NCBI GenBank assembly: GCA_004347685.1
Contig: SLTJ01000015.1
Location: 1-40,941, forward strand
Length of the DNA: 40,941 nucleotides
DNA from: Clostridia bacterium
Lineage (GTDB): Bacteria; Bacillota; DSM-521; Neomoorellales; SLTJ01
Reading direction: 5' to 3'
The notes beneath the pieces were generated by a model. It saw nothing but the letters and a program-made list of their open reading frames with translations. It ran no database searches and had not been told where the DNA came from. Positions 24,517 through 31,440 of this stretch are shown piece by piece; the first letter of the stretch is position 1, and the number at the start of each line of letters is the position of its first letter. The position numbers were made by a program, and so were the translations under genes.

Positions 24517-25140
24517 ACGCCGGTCGTCCTCGGCCTCGCCGGCAGCCCCCGGCGGCACGGCAACACAGAAACGCTCCTGGACGCCTGCCTGGCTGCCTGC
24601 CAGGAACAAGGGGTTCAGATTGAGAAGATCGTAGTGTCACAGCTCGACGTCCGCCCATGCCGGGGCTGCAACTGGTGCGCTAAACATGGGCAGTGCATCC
24701 AGCGCGACGACATGGACTCGCTGTACCCCCGCCTGGCCGCCAGCGATGGCCTGGTGGTGGCCGCGCCGGTTTTCTTTTACGGGCTGCCGGCGCAACTGAA
24801 GGCCGTAATTGACCGGGCGCAGATGTTCTGGAACCGCAAGTACAGACTGCGGCTGCCGGTGCGGCAACCGCCCCGGGCCCGGGGACGCGGGGTTCTCCTC
24901 TCCGTGGGCGCCACCACGGGCCGCCAGCTCTTTACTGGCACCGTCTTGACGGTAAAATACTTCTTCGACGCCCTGGATGTGGATTACGGCGGGGACCTGC
25001 TGCTACGGGGGATAGACGCCAGGGGGGAGGTGAAGGAGGACAGCCAGGCCATGGAGCAGGCAGCCGGGTTAGGAAAAAATCTGGTGGCAGGATTTTCAGG
25101 CGCGGGCCGCGAAAATAAGGTGGAAATGGAAAACGAGTGA
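24517..25140 (+). CDS. Iron-sulfur flavoprotein (NADPH-dependent FMN reductase family), apparent ACG start
   Basis: 207-residue flavodoxin-like protein if read from ACG at 24517. The frame opens after TGA at 24508 and encodes VVLGLAGSPRRHGNTETLLDA, the FMN-phosphate loop expected at the N-terminus. The Fe-S motif C48-x2-C51-x2-C54-x5-C60 matches the compact cluster motif of archaeal iron-sulfur flavoprotein (Isf). The first ATG/GTG/TTG in frame is GTG 24634, which would remove the flavin loop, so it is unlikely. GGAGTGAGG precedes ACG at normal spacing, so either ACG is a real start or ATG has mutated to ACG. Isf proteins reduce oxygen or peroxide with ferredoxin electrons, fitting the neighbours. 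Confidence 0.8.
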   Translation, partial: TPVVLGLAGSPRRHGNTETLLDACLAACQEQGVQIEKIVVSQLDVRPCRGCNWCAKHGQCIQRDDMDSLYPRLAASDGLVVAAPVFFYGLPAQLKAVIDRAQMFWNRKYRLRLPVRQPPRARGRGVLLSVGATTGRQLFTGTVLTVKYFFDALDVDYGGDLLLRGIDARGEVKEDSQAMEQAAGLGKNLVAGFSGAGRENKVEMENE

Positions 25141-25193
25141 TCATTACAGCCGGTGCTCAAGACCAGACCAAACTATTTCAGGGGGTATGAAAT

Positions 25194-25343
25194 GTGGGCC
25201 AGTGGAAATGCTCCAACTGCGGGTATACCCTGGAGGCTGAAGGGCCGCCGGATAAGTGTCCCGCCTGCCAGCAAAGCTGCAGCTTCGTGGACAATACCTG
25301 TTACATCCCGGACTGCGGGGGGCCGCCCCCGCAAGACAATTAG
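25194..25343 (+). CDS. Small rubredoxin-like protein, 49 residues
   Basis: Short gene starting GTG with GGGGG upstream. The product opens [20 protein letters not shown] and continues with [10 protein letters not shown] and a C-terminal CYIPDCGG. Two CxxC pairs (KCSNCG, KCPAC) form a rubredoxin-like metal site; three extra cysteines follow. Similar small proteins sit beside ferritin-like genes in anaerobic Firmicutes. It lies 15 bases before the ferritin-like gene and is likely its electron donor. Confidence 0.85.
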   Translation: MGQWKCSNCGYTLEAEGPPDKCPACQQSCSFVDNTCYIPDCGGPPPQDN

Positions 25344-25358
25344 TAGGGGTGCCCGGAC

Positions 25359-25841
25359 ATGTTCCGCGCCAGTGAAGTTATCGAGATTGCCGTCGCTATG
25401 GAAAGAAACGGCCGGGCCCTGTACCAGGCCATGGCGGCCGCCGCCGCCAGCCCGAAAGTGAAGGATCTGCTGGATAAGCTGGCGGCAGCAGAAACCCAGC
25501 ATATCACCGACTTCAGCACCCTCGGCCGGCAGTTCGAAAACTACGCGCCACCTGAAAGCTATCCCGGCGAATATGAGGATTACGTTAAGGCCCTGGTGGA
25601 TGCCGGCGTCTTTGCCCGCGACCTAGACCCCAAAGAACTGGTGGGACAGTGTACCACTGACGAAGCCATCCTGGACCTGGCCCTGAACTTTGAAAAGGAA
25701 ACGATCATTTTCTTCCACACTTTCCCACGTTTGGTTTTCTCCCCTGAGGAACAAAAAGCCGTGAGCAGACTAATCCGGGAGGAAGAAGAACACATCGTGC
25801 AGCTTTCCGCGGCAAAAAGACAAAGGGATGCCAAGGCCTAA
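25359..25841 (+). CDS. Ferritin-like diiron protein (rubrerythrin family, no rubredoxin domain)
   Basis: 160-residue four-helix protein. Diiron ligands appear in AVAMERNGRALYQ, AAETQHITDF, ALNFEKETIIFFH and REEEEHIVQL, the ferritin/rubrerythrin pattern, but there is no C-terminal rubredoxin domain. The small rubredoxin encoded just upstream may supply it in trans. Predicted to reduce peroxide or handle iron. ATG follows TAGGGGTG. Confidence 0.88.
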   Translation: MFRASEVIEIAVAMERNGRALYQAMAAAAASPKVKDLLDKLAAAETQHITDFSTLGRQFENYAPPESYPGEYEDYVKALVDAGVFARDLDPKELVGQCTTDEAILDLALNFEKETIIFFHTFPRLVFSPEEQKAVSRLIREEEEHIVQLSAAKRQRDAKA

Positions 25842-25921
25842 ACACCTCCTCAGGCGGCCTTGCAAGGGGGAGTATCTCTCTTGCGGCGCTGCACTACCGG
25901 AAAAGAAGGGAATCAATAAAG

Positions 25922-27112
25922 GTGACACGCCAAGTTTATATGGACCACATGGCCACCACTCCCCTGCTCCCGGAAGTCCTGGAGGCCATGCTCCCTTACT
26001 TCACCCAGCATTTCGGCAACCCGGCCTCCCTGCATTCCTGGGGTGACGCCGCCCGGGAAGCCGTGGAAGCCAGCCGCGCCCAGGTAGCTGCCTTCATCGG
26101 GGCGCGGCCCGAGGAAATAGTCTTCACCGGCAGCGGCACCGAAGCCAACAACATGGCCATCAAAGGCCTGGCCCAAGCCCAAGAGAAAAAAGGCCGGCAC
26201 ATTGTCGTTTCAGCCATCGAGCACTTCTCCGTGCTCCAGGCGGCCCGGACCATGGAGAAGCGGGGGTTTGAAGTTACACTGGTGCCGGTGGACGCCGACG
26301 GGCTGGTATCCCCGGCCGCCGTGGCCGCCAGCCTGCGGCCGGACACGGTGCTGGTATCGGTGATGCTGGCCAACCCGGAAGTGGGTACAATCGAGCCGGT
26401 AAGGGAAATAGCCACGGTGGTCAAGGAGCACGGGGCCATCATGCATACCGACGCGGTGGCCGCGGCCGGACAGATCCCGATCAACGTCGAGGAATTGGGG
26501 GTTGACGCGCTGAGCCTGGCCGCCTGCCAGTTCTATGGCCCCAAGGGGGTCGGAGCCCTGTACCTGCGGCGCGGGGTGCGGCTCATTCCCCTCATGGACG
26601 GCGGCGTCCAGGAAGGGGGGCGCAGGCCGGGGACCGACAACGTCCCGGGGATCGTCGGCATGGGCCGGGCCGCCGCGCTGGCCCCGGCCAGGCTCCCCCA
26701 GTACGCCGAACACCTGCAGTCCCTGCGGGAGCGCCTGTTCACCGGGATAACGGCCTCGGTAGAGCATATTCTGATAACTGGCCACCGCCAGCAACGCCTG
26801 CCGGGACATGCCAGCTTCTGCGTCCGGTTCATTGAGGGTGAGGCCATGCTGATGCTCCTGGATGCTCGGGGGGTGGCCTGCTCTAGCGGCTCAGCCTGCA
26901 CTTCCCGGGCACTGAAAACTTCCCACGTCCTGACCGCCATGAATGTTCCGGCTGAGACCGCTCAGGGCTCCCTTGTCTTCAGCCTGGGACTTGACAATAC
27001 GGCCGAAGATGTGGATCATGTAGTAGAGGTTCTGCCTCCCGTGGTACAGCGGCTGCGGCAGATGTCGCCCCTCTGGGACAAATTTCTTAAAGGTAAGAAG
27101 GAAGGTTCGTAG
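25922..27112 (+). CDS. NifS/IscS-like cysteine desulfurase homologue lacking the PLP lysine
   Basis: 396-residue fold-type I aminotransferase class V protein. Conserved parts: VYMDHMATTPL at the N-terminus, GSGTEANN, the stacking histidine in AIEHFSVLQAA, HTDAVAAAGQIP and the catalytic-cysteine loop SSGSACTSRALKTSHVL (C326). The usual SAHKxxGPKG motif reads AACQFYGPKGVGALYL: the Schiff-base lysine is Q203, its histidine is C202 and the phosphate-binding serine is alanine. As written the protein should not form the normal internal aldimine. The Archaeoglobus fulgidus IscS is a known precedent, with Asp at this position and no PLP. It is followed at two bases by nifU/iscU. It may be a scaffold partner or sulfur carrier rather than a desulfurase. 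Confidence 0.88.
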   Translation: MTRQVYMDHMATTPLLPEVLEAMLPYFTQHFGNPASLHSWGDAAREAVEASRAQVAAFIGARPEEIVFTGSGTEANNMAIKGLAQAQEKKGRHIVVSAIEHFSVLQAARTMEKRGFEVTLVPVDADGLVSPAAVAASLRPDTVLVSVMLANPEVGTIEPVREIATVVKEHGAIMHTDAVAAAGQIPINVEELGVDALSLAACQFYGPKGVGALYLRRGVRLIPLMDGGVQEGGRRPGTDNVPGIVGMGRAAALAPARLPQYAEHLQSLRERLFTGITASVEHILITGHRQQRLPGHASFCVRFIEGEAMLMLLDARGVACSSGSACTSRALKTSHVLTAMNVPAETAQGSLVFSLGLDNTAEDVDHVVEVLPPVVQRLRQMSPLWDKFLKGKKEGS

Positions 27113-27114
27113 CC

Positions 27115-27507
27115 ATGCCAGCTTATAGCGAAAAGGTCATGGAGTACTTCATGAATCCCCGGAATGTCGGGGAGATTCCGGATGCAGACGGGATCGGCGA
27201 GGTGGGAAACCCGGTCTGCGGCGACATGATGACTTTTTACGTCAAAGTAGATGGGGACCGTCTAGCGGACGTGAAGTTCAAAACCTTTGGCTGCGGCGCG
27301 GCCATAGCAGTTTCCAGCATGGTCAGCGAGATGGCCAAGGGCAAAACCCTCGAGGAAGCCATGCAAATTACCAACAAAGACGTGGCCCAAGAACTCGGCG
27401 GGCTCCCGCCCAATAAGTATCATTGTTCCAATCTGGGAGCGGATGCCCTGCACAAGGCCATCGAGGATTACCTCCAGAAAGCCGGAAAAGAATCACCCCA
27501 AGTCTAA
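27115..27507 (+). CDS. IscU/NifU-N Fe-S cluster scaffold
   Basis: 130-residue scaffold protein. The three cluster ligands and the conserved aspartate are present: C35 and D37 (NPVCGDMM), C60 (FKTFGCGAAIA) and C104 (YHCSNLGADAL). The GGLPPNK segment corresponds to the LPPVK chaperone-recognition motif of IscU. The C-terminal Nfu-like domain of full NifU is absent. It starts two bases after the IscS-like gene and should receive sulfur from it or from another donor. Confidence 0.92.
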   Translation: MPAYSEKVMEYFMNPRNVGEIPDADGIGEVGNPVCGDMMTFYVKVDGDRLADVKFKTFGCGAAIAVSSMVSEMAKGKTLEEAMQITNKDVAQELGGLPPNKYHCSNLGADALHKAIEDYLQKAGKESPQV

Positions 27508-27528
27508 GCAGGAGGTGAATTAGCTATC

Positions 27529-27702
27529 ATGGTAGACAGCGAAAAGATATGCTTCTGCCCTTATTGCGAAACCGAAATAGACGACGATCACCCGGCATAC
27601 TGCCTGGCCTGCGGGGTAACCATCAACTACTGCAACTCCTGCCAGGCCCCTCTGCCCCGGGACGCCACCACCTGCCCCGAATGTGGCGCCCCGGTTAAGT
27701 AA
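27529..27702 (+). CDS. Small double zinc-ribbon protein, 57 residues
   Basis: Short gene with AGGAGGTG upstream of ATG. The product opens MVDSEKICFCPYCETEI and has nine cysteines, mostly in CxxC pairs (CPYC, CLAC, CNSC, CPEC), with aspartates between. This is a double zinc ribbon or rubredoxin-knuckle pattern. No function is assigned. Its place between the IscU gene and the DsrE/TusA genes suggests a part in metal or sulfur delivery. Confidence 0.8.
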   Translation: MVDSEKICFCPYCETEIDDDHPAYCLACGVTINYCNSCQAPLPRDATTCPECGAPVK

Positions 27703-27714
27703 GAGTGGTGTTAT

Positions 27715-28191
27715 ATGGGTAACAAAATGACTGTCATTGTTTTCAGCGGGGACATGGATAAAGCTATGGCAGCCTTTAACCTGGCCATCGGCGGCGCTTC
27801 CATGGGCCTGGAGGTAACCATGTTTTTTACCTTCTGGGGGCTCAACATCATCCGCAAAAACAGCGCGCCGGTGGCCGGCAAAGGCTGGCTCCAGAAAATG
27901 CTCAACCGCCTCAACCGGGGAGGCAGCCAGCGCCTCCCCCTTTCCCGTTTCCATATGTTGGGCCTAGGTAAATGGGCCTTAGGCCAACTCATGCGGCAGG
28001 CCAAGTTCCCGCCAGTGGAGGAATTGCTGTCCATGGCCAAAGGCCTTGGGGTAAAATTCGTGGCCTGTACCACCTCCATGGGCATCATGGGCTTGACCAA
28101 GGAAGATTTTCTTCCGGACGTTGACAACTTCGCTGGCGTCGCTACCTACCTAGGCGACGCGACGCAAGGCCAGGTCAATCTCTTTATTTAA
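27715..28191 (+). CDS. DsrE/DsrF/DrsH-like family protein
   Basis: 158-residue protein of the DsrE/F-like fold: TVIVFSGDMDKAMAAFNLAIGGASMGLEVTMFFTFWGL at the N-terminus, then VKFVACTTSMGIMGLTKEDF with the single cysteine. Family members transfer sulfur as persulfide or bind thiolates, usually together with TusA, which is encoded next. ATG is at 27715; a second ATG four codons later is possible. It is 12 bases after the zinc-ribbon gene. Confidence 0.85.
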   Translation: MGNKMTVIVFSGDMDKAMAAFNLAIGGASMGLEVTMFFTFWGLNIIRKNSAPVAGKGWLQKMLNRLNRGGSQRLPLSRFHMLGLGKWALGQLMRQAKFPPVEELLSMAKGLGVKFVACTTSMGIMGLTKEDFLPDVDNFAGVATYLGDATQGQVNLFI

Positions 28192-28206
28192 GGCGGTGGA
28201 GAACAA

Positions 28207-28446
28207 GTGCAAGCTGATGTGACCCTTGATTGCGTCGGCCTCTACTGCCCGATGCCGATTGCCCATACCCTCCAGAAGATCAAGGAAATGCAACCCGGCC
28301 AGGTGCTGGAAGTGCTGGCCGATGATGAAGGCATCAAATCTGACATGCCGGCCTGGTGCCAAGCCACCGGTAACGAGTTCCTCGGCCTGGAGGAAGAAGG
28401 CGGGGAGTACCGGGTATACGTGCGCAAGGGGCAGGGTTCCAAGTAG
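28207..28446 (+). CDS. TusA/SirA-like sulfur carrier protein
   Basis: 79-residue protein with the TusA signature LDCVGLYCPMPI, where C14 of the CPxP motif carries persulfide sulfur. The rest follows the family: KIKEMQPGQVLEVLADDEG and DMPAWCQATGNEFLG. GTG start is preceded by AGGCGGTGGAG. With the DsrE-like gene it forms a typical sulfur-trafficking pair, probably feeding the IscU scaffold or another acceptor. Confidence 0.92.
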   Translation: MQADVTLDCVGLYCPMPIAHTLQKIKEMQPGQVLEVLADDEGIKSDMPAWCQATGNEFLGLEEEGGEYRVYVRKGQGSK

Positions 28447-28523
28447 AGGTTGCCCTAAGAACCGAACCTCAGCCTTTCCTAACGGGCCACCAGATTAACG
28501 ATCGCCCACGGCCGATACCGCTG

Positions 28524-28539
28524 CTAAACGGTCGTTTAG
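28524..28539. promoter_or_regulatory. Perfect 16-base palindrome, candidate repressor operator
   Basis: CTAAACGGTCGTTTAG is a perfect palindrome (seven-base arms, two-base centre) 25 bases before the nitroreductase start. AACGNNCGTT cores are common in TetR-family operators. No TetR gene lies in this window. Confidence 0.45.
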
Positions 28540-28564
28540 GTGAACTACAAGGGGTTAGAACGAG

Positions 28565-29218
28565 TTGGACTTAAGCGATTTAGAACAACTCATCAAAGGA
28601 CGCCGCTCAATCCGACGCTGGCAGGCCAAAGAAGTCAGCGAGGACCTGCTACTCAAAGCTATAGAACTGGCCACCTGGGCTCCCAACGGCGGCAACCGGC
28701 AGAATTGGCACTTCTACGTGATCTTGAACCGGGAAACGATCGGCAGAATAGCCGACGCGGTCCAGACCAGCGCTGACCTCATGGCGTCCTGGCCGGAAGC
28801 GGTGGAGATGGGTGATACTCTTAGGCGCTGGCAGGCCACTTCTTCCTTTTTCCGCGCCGCGCCTGCAGCCATAGCGGTAGCTGCCGCCCAGTACCAATCC
28901 CTGGCCGACCAGATCCTGATCCGGCGGGAGGCGGTTGACCCCCGAGCGGCGCAAATGCGGCAGTGGCGGCAGACAGCCAATTCCCGCATCCAGTCGGTGG
29001 CAGCAGCCATCAGCTACCTCCTGCTGGTGTTGCACCAGATGGGACTGGGAGCCGTATGGATGACCGGCCCCATGCAGGCCAAGGGCGAAATCGAAAAGAT
29101 CCTCAACGTCCCCCCGGGCATGGATCTGATCGCCTTTATCCCCGTAGGTTATCCCGACGAGGAAATCCGGCCCGCGAACCGGCGGCCGGTAACCGAGGTA
29201 GGCACGCTAATCATGTAG
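28565..29218 (+). CDS. Nitroreductase-family flavoprotein
   Basis: 217-residue FMN-dependent oxidoreductase. Family features: KGRRSIRRWQAKEV at the N-terminus (phosphate-binding RRSxR), ATWAPNGGNRQNWHFYVI, and GLGAVWMTGPMQ in the C-terminal part. The start is TTG 28565 with AAGGGG upstream; no nearby ATG or GTG fits better. A palindromic operator candidate lies just upstream, so it may be induced separately from the sulfur genes. Substrate is not indicated. Confidence 0.88.
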   Translation: MDLSDLEQLIKGRRSIRRWQAKEVSEDLLLKAIELATWAPNGGNRQNWHFYVILNRETIGRIADAVQTSADLMASWPEAVEMGDTLRRWQATSSFFRAAPAAIAVAAAQYQSLADQILIRREAVDPRAAQMRQWRQTANSRIQSVAAAISYLLLVLHQMGLGAVWMTGPMQAKGEIEKILNVPPGMDLIAFIPVGYPDEEIRPANRRPVTEVGTLIM

Positions 29219-29323
29219 GGCCCGTGGCGCCGTCGCCGCCCGGCACCGCGCGAAAACAGCGGGGAGGCGCAAGGCTCAATCTCAAGGGCGGGGCAGCGGT
29301 AGGAGTTGAGGCAGGTGACGAGT

Positions 29324-29743
29324 ATGACCGAAATGCGCATCAAAGCCGATGGCAAGTGGTACTGGGGAGATAACGAGATATTCCGCCCGGAAATATTGCG
29401 GCTTTTCGCCTCCCATCTCGTCCGAAGGGAATCTGGATATTTCATTGAGATGAACGGCCAGACCTATCCAGTTACCGTAGACGATGCCCCCTTCGTGGCT
29501 GATGCCGTATGGCCAGAAGGTGCCGAGCTGCAAATGCGCCTGGTGGATACGCGCGTGCTGCCCTTCCCGCCCGGTGAGATCATGCTCAGGGACGGCAAAC
29601 CCTATACCAGCTTGGACCAGCCGGGAGACATCAGACTTTCCCGGGCCGCCTTCTGGCAATTGGCCCCATATCTGCAGGAAAATGACGGCAGCTACGAATT
29701 CACCTATGGGGACAAACACTGGTCTGTCCAGGAAGCTAGGTGA
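29324..29743 (+). CDS. DUF1285-like protein
   Basis: 139-residue protein resembling DUF1285: IKADGKWYWGDNEIFRP, then LFASHLVRRESGYFIEMNG and VTVDDAPFVADAV. The function of that family is unknown. ATG at 29324 is favoured; the in-frame extension to 29306 lacks a better ribosome site. The C-terminal half, ending GDKHWSVQEAR, has no recognised motif. It is the last gene before the tRNA-linked island. Confidence 0.6.
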   Translation: MTEMRIKADGKWYWGDNEIFRPEILRLFASHLVRRESGYFIEMNGQTYPVTVDDAPFVADAVWPEGAELQMRLVDTRVLPFPPGEIMLRDGKPYTSLDQPGDIRLSRAAFWQLAPYLQENDGSYEFTYGDKHWSVQEAR

Positions 29744-29862
29744 AGCAGACACCTCAGGAGCAACCCTGTGGTAGGACACGATCTCCATAGTCTAAAGATG
29801 TAGCCTTCTGAGGCCAGCACCAGACCCTTACAATCCCTTGCCGAAAAATCTCATCCTACCCC

Positions 29863-29891
29863 TTGCAAAAAGTAAAGCTATATGCTAGAAT
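29863..29891 (+). promoter_or_regulatory. Sigma-A-type promoter of the tRNA gene
   Basis: TTGCAA at 29863-29868 and TAGAAT at 29886-29891 are separated by 17 bases, close to consensus. Transcription should start near 29898, about 13 bases before the mature tRNA. Confidence 0.75.
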
Positions 29892-29910
29892 ATCCGTCGG
29901 CAAGAGAAGC

Positions 29911-29986
<76 letters not shown>

Positions 29987-30018
29987 GATTTGACAAGGGT
30001 TTCAGGGTTCGGCAGGTG

Positions 30019-30057
30019 ACATCAAAAAGGGGGTTGACATCAACCGTACATCAACCC
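30019..30057. repeat. Short direct repeats beside the tRNA, possible integrase arm sites
   Basis: ACATCAA occurs at 30019-30025, 30037-30043 and 30048-30054; the last two extend to ACATCAACC with an 11-base period. GGGTTGA (30031-30037) and TCAACCC (30051-30057) also form an inverted repeat. Such repeats next to a tRNA 3' end and an integrase remnant resemble arm-type binding sites of tyrosine recombinases. Confidence 0.45.
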
Positions 30058-30072
30058 AACCCTGGTGACAAC

Positions 30073-30109
30073 AAAAATAGCCGGCCAGGGGTGCTATCCC
30101 TGCCGGCTA
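30073..30109 (-). terminator. Rho-independent terminator of the former integrase gene
   Basis: On the minus strand TAGCCGGCAGGG pairs with CCCTGGCCGGCTA (one bulge) around a seven-base loop and is followed by five T residues. It lies 16 bases after the stop of the minus-strand integrase tail, so it was built for that gene and still fits it. Confidence 0.8.
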
Positions 30110-30124
30110 GGGTATCTAGCATCT

Positions 30125-30328
30125 TTAGCTCCTTTCCACCTTGGAAGGGGCTTTTTCTTTCTTCAGCACCTCGTTCAGCCGGGCCGCCGCCTTCCTCTCC
30201 AGGTCCAGCGATACATGGCTATAAGTGTCCGGCATACCTTCGCGACCATCATGCTGGAGTTGGGGGAATCGCCCAAGGTAGTGCAGCAAATACTTGGCCA
30301 CAGCAGGATTGCTATGACCCTGGACTAA
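30125..30328. pseudogene. Rearranged C-terminus of a tyrosine integrase
   Basis: Two adjacent pieces of one integrase lie in opposite orientations. On the minus strand 30229-30125 encodes DTYSHVSLDLERKAAARLNE and a charged tail up to a stop; it holds the catalytic tyrosine. On the plus strand 30230-30325 encodes RHTFATIMLELGESP, then VVQQILGHSRIAMTLD, the part that should come just before DTYSH. The join is exactly where the two would meet, so about 100 bases have been inverted at the codon before the nucleophile region. The rest of the integrase is gone. It marks an old element at the tRNA-Ala gene. Confidence 0.85.
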
Positions 30329-30435
30329 ACTACGAGGTGACAAACATAGTCTTGGAATGCAGGAAAAATTTTTTCCCTGTCGAAACTATCACCATCAGCT
30401 TACAATTACCGACTTTAAACACGGTGTGATGCAGC

Positions 30436-31389
30436 GTGCAGCAAGCTTATTCCGAAGACCAGATTCTTGGTGGACTTTGGGGCGTGGTTGTCGGTGACGC
30501 CCTGGGAGTACCTGTGGAATTTGTAGACCGGGAGGTCCTGAAAAGAAACCCGGTCACCGGTATGCGAGGATACGGATCGCATCACCAGCCTCCGGGCACG
30601 TGGTCAGACGACAGTTCCCTCACCCTCTGCACAGTGGAGAGCTTGATCGAGGGCTATAACCTGAAGGATATGGCGGCCAGGTTTGTACGCTGGTTCAAGG
30701 AGGGCTACTGGACACCGTGGGGCCAGGCTTTCGACATCGGCTTTACTACCCGGGAAGCCATTACCAGGTTGGCGGCGAAAGTTCCCCCAGAGCAGGCCGG
30801 GACCAACGCCGAGAGCGCCAACGGCAACGGCTCGCTGATGCGCATCCTTCCCGCGGGTCTTTATTTTGCCAGAGCCAGTGCTACCGAAATTCTAGCTACG
30901 GCCCACCAGGTTTCGAGCCTCACCCACCGGCATCCCCGTTCGCAGATGGCCTGCGGGTTCTATTGCGTCTTGGCGACCAACCTGCTCTACGGCCTGGACT
31001 TCGCCCGTGCCTGCCAAGAGGCTACCGGGCAGGTTCTCCCGCATTACCAGCAACCGCCGTACAGCAATGAACTACCCCATTTCGAGCGGGTGCTTTCCGG
31101 AAGGGTGGCCGGACTGGACGAAACCGAGATATCTTCTGACGGGTATGTCATCCATACCTTGGAGGCCGCCCTCTGGTGCATGTATCACAGCACTTCCTTT
31201 GCCGAAGCGGTACTCAAAGCTGTCAACCTGGGCGACGACAGCGACACCACCGGGGCGGTGACCGGAGGACTGGCGGGGACCATGTACGGGTTCAGGGCGA
31301 TACCCGGTGAGTGGCTGGGTGCGGTTGGGCGGCACGGTGATCTAGAGAACCTGTTCAAACGTTTTGTCGCGAGGTTGATTTCGCAGTAG
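30436..31389 (+). CDS. ADP-ribosylglycohydrolase (DraG family)
   Basis: 317-residue enzyme predicted to remove ADP-ribose from modified macromolecules. Family motifs for the dimetal site are intact: GVVVGDALGVPVEF, PGTWSDDSSLTLC, NGNGSLMRILP and VNLGDDSDTTGAVTGGLAG. Start is GTG 30436. It ends 51 bases before the likely zorA start and is on the same strand, so it may be co-transcribed with the Zorya genes. No ADP-ribosyltransferase such as DarT is seen in the window. A housekeeping role or an accessory defence role are both possible. Confidence 0.92.
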   Translation: MQQAYSEDQILGGLWGVVVGDALGVPVEFVDREVLKRNPVTGMRGYGSHHQPPGTWSDDSSLTLCTVESLIEGYNLKDMAARFVRWFKEGYWTPWGQAFDIGFTTREAITRLAAKVPPEQAGTNAESANGNGSLMRILPAGLYFARASATEILATAHQVSSLTHRHPRSQMACGFYCVLATNLLYGLDFARACQEATGQVLPHYQQPPYSNELPHFERVLSGRVAGLDETEISSDGYVIHTLEAALWCMYHSTSFAEAVLKAVNLGDDSDTTGAVTGGLAGTMYGFRAIPGEWLGAVGRHGDLENLFKRFVARLISQ

Positions 31390-31440
31390 CGGGCATCCTG
31401 GGGGATGTTTCTTCTCCCACAGAAGGGGCTTTGCCAGGGC

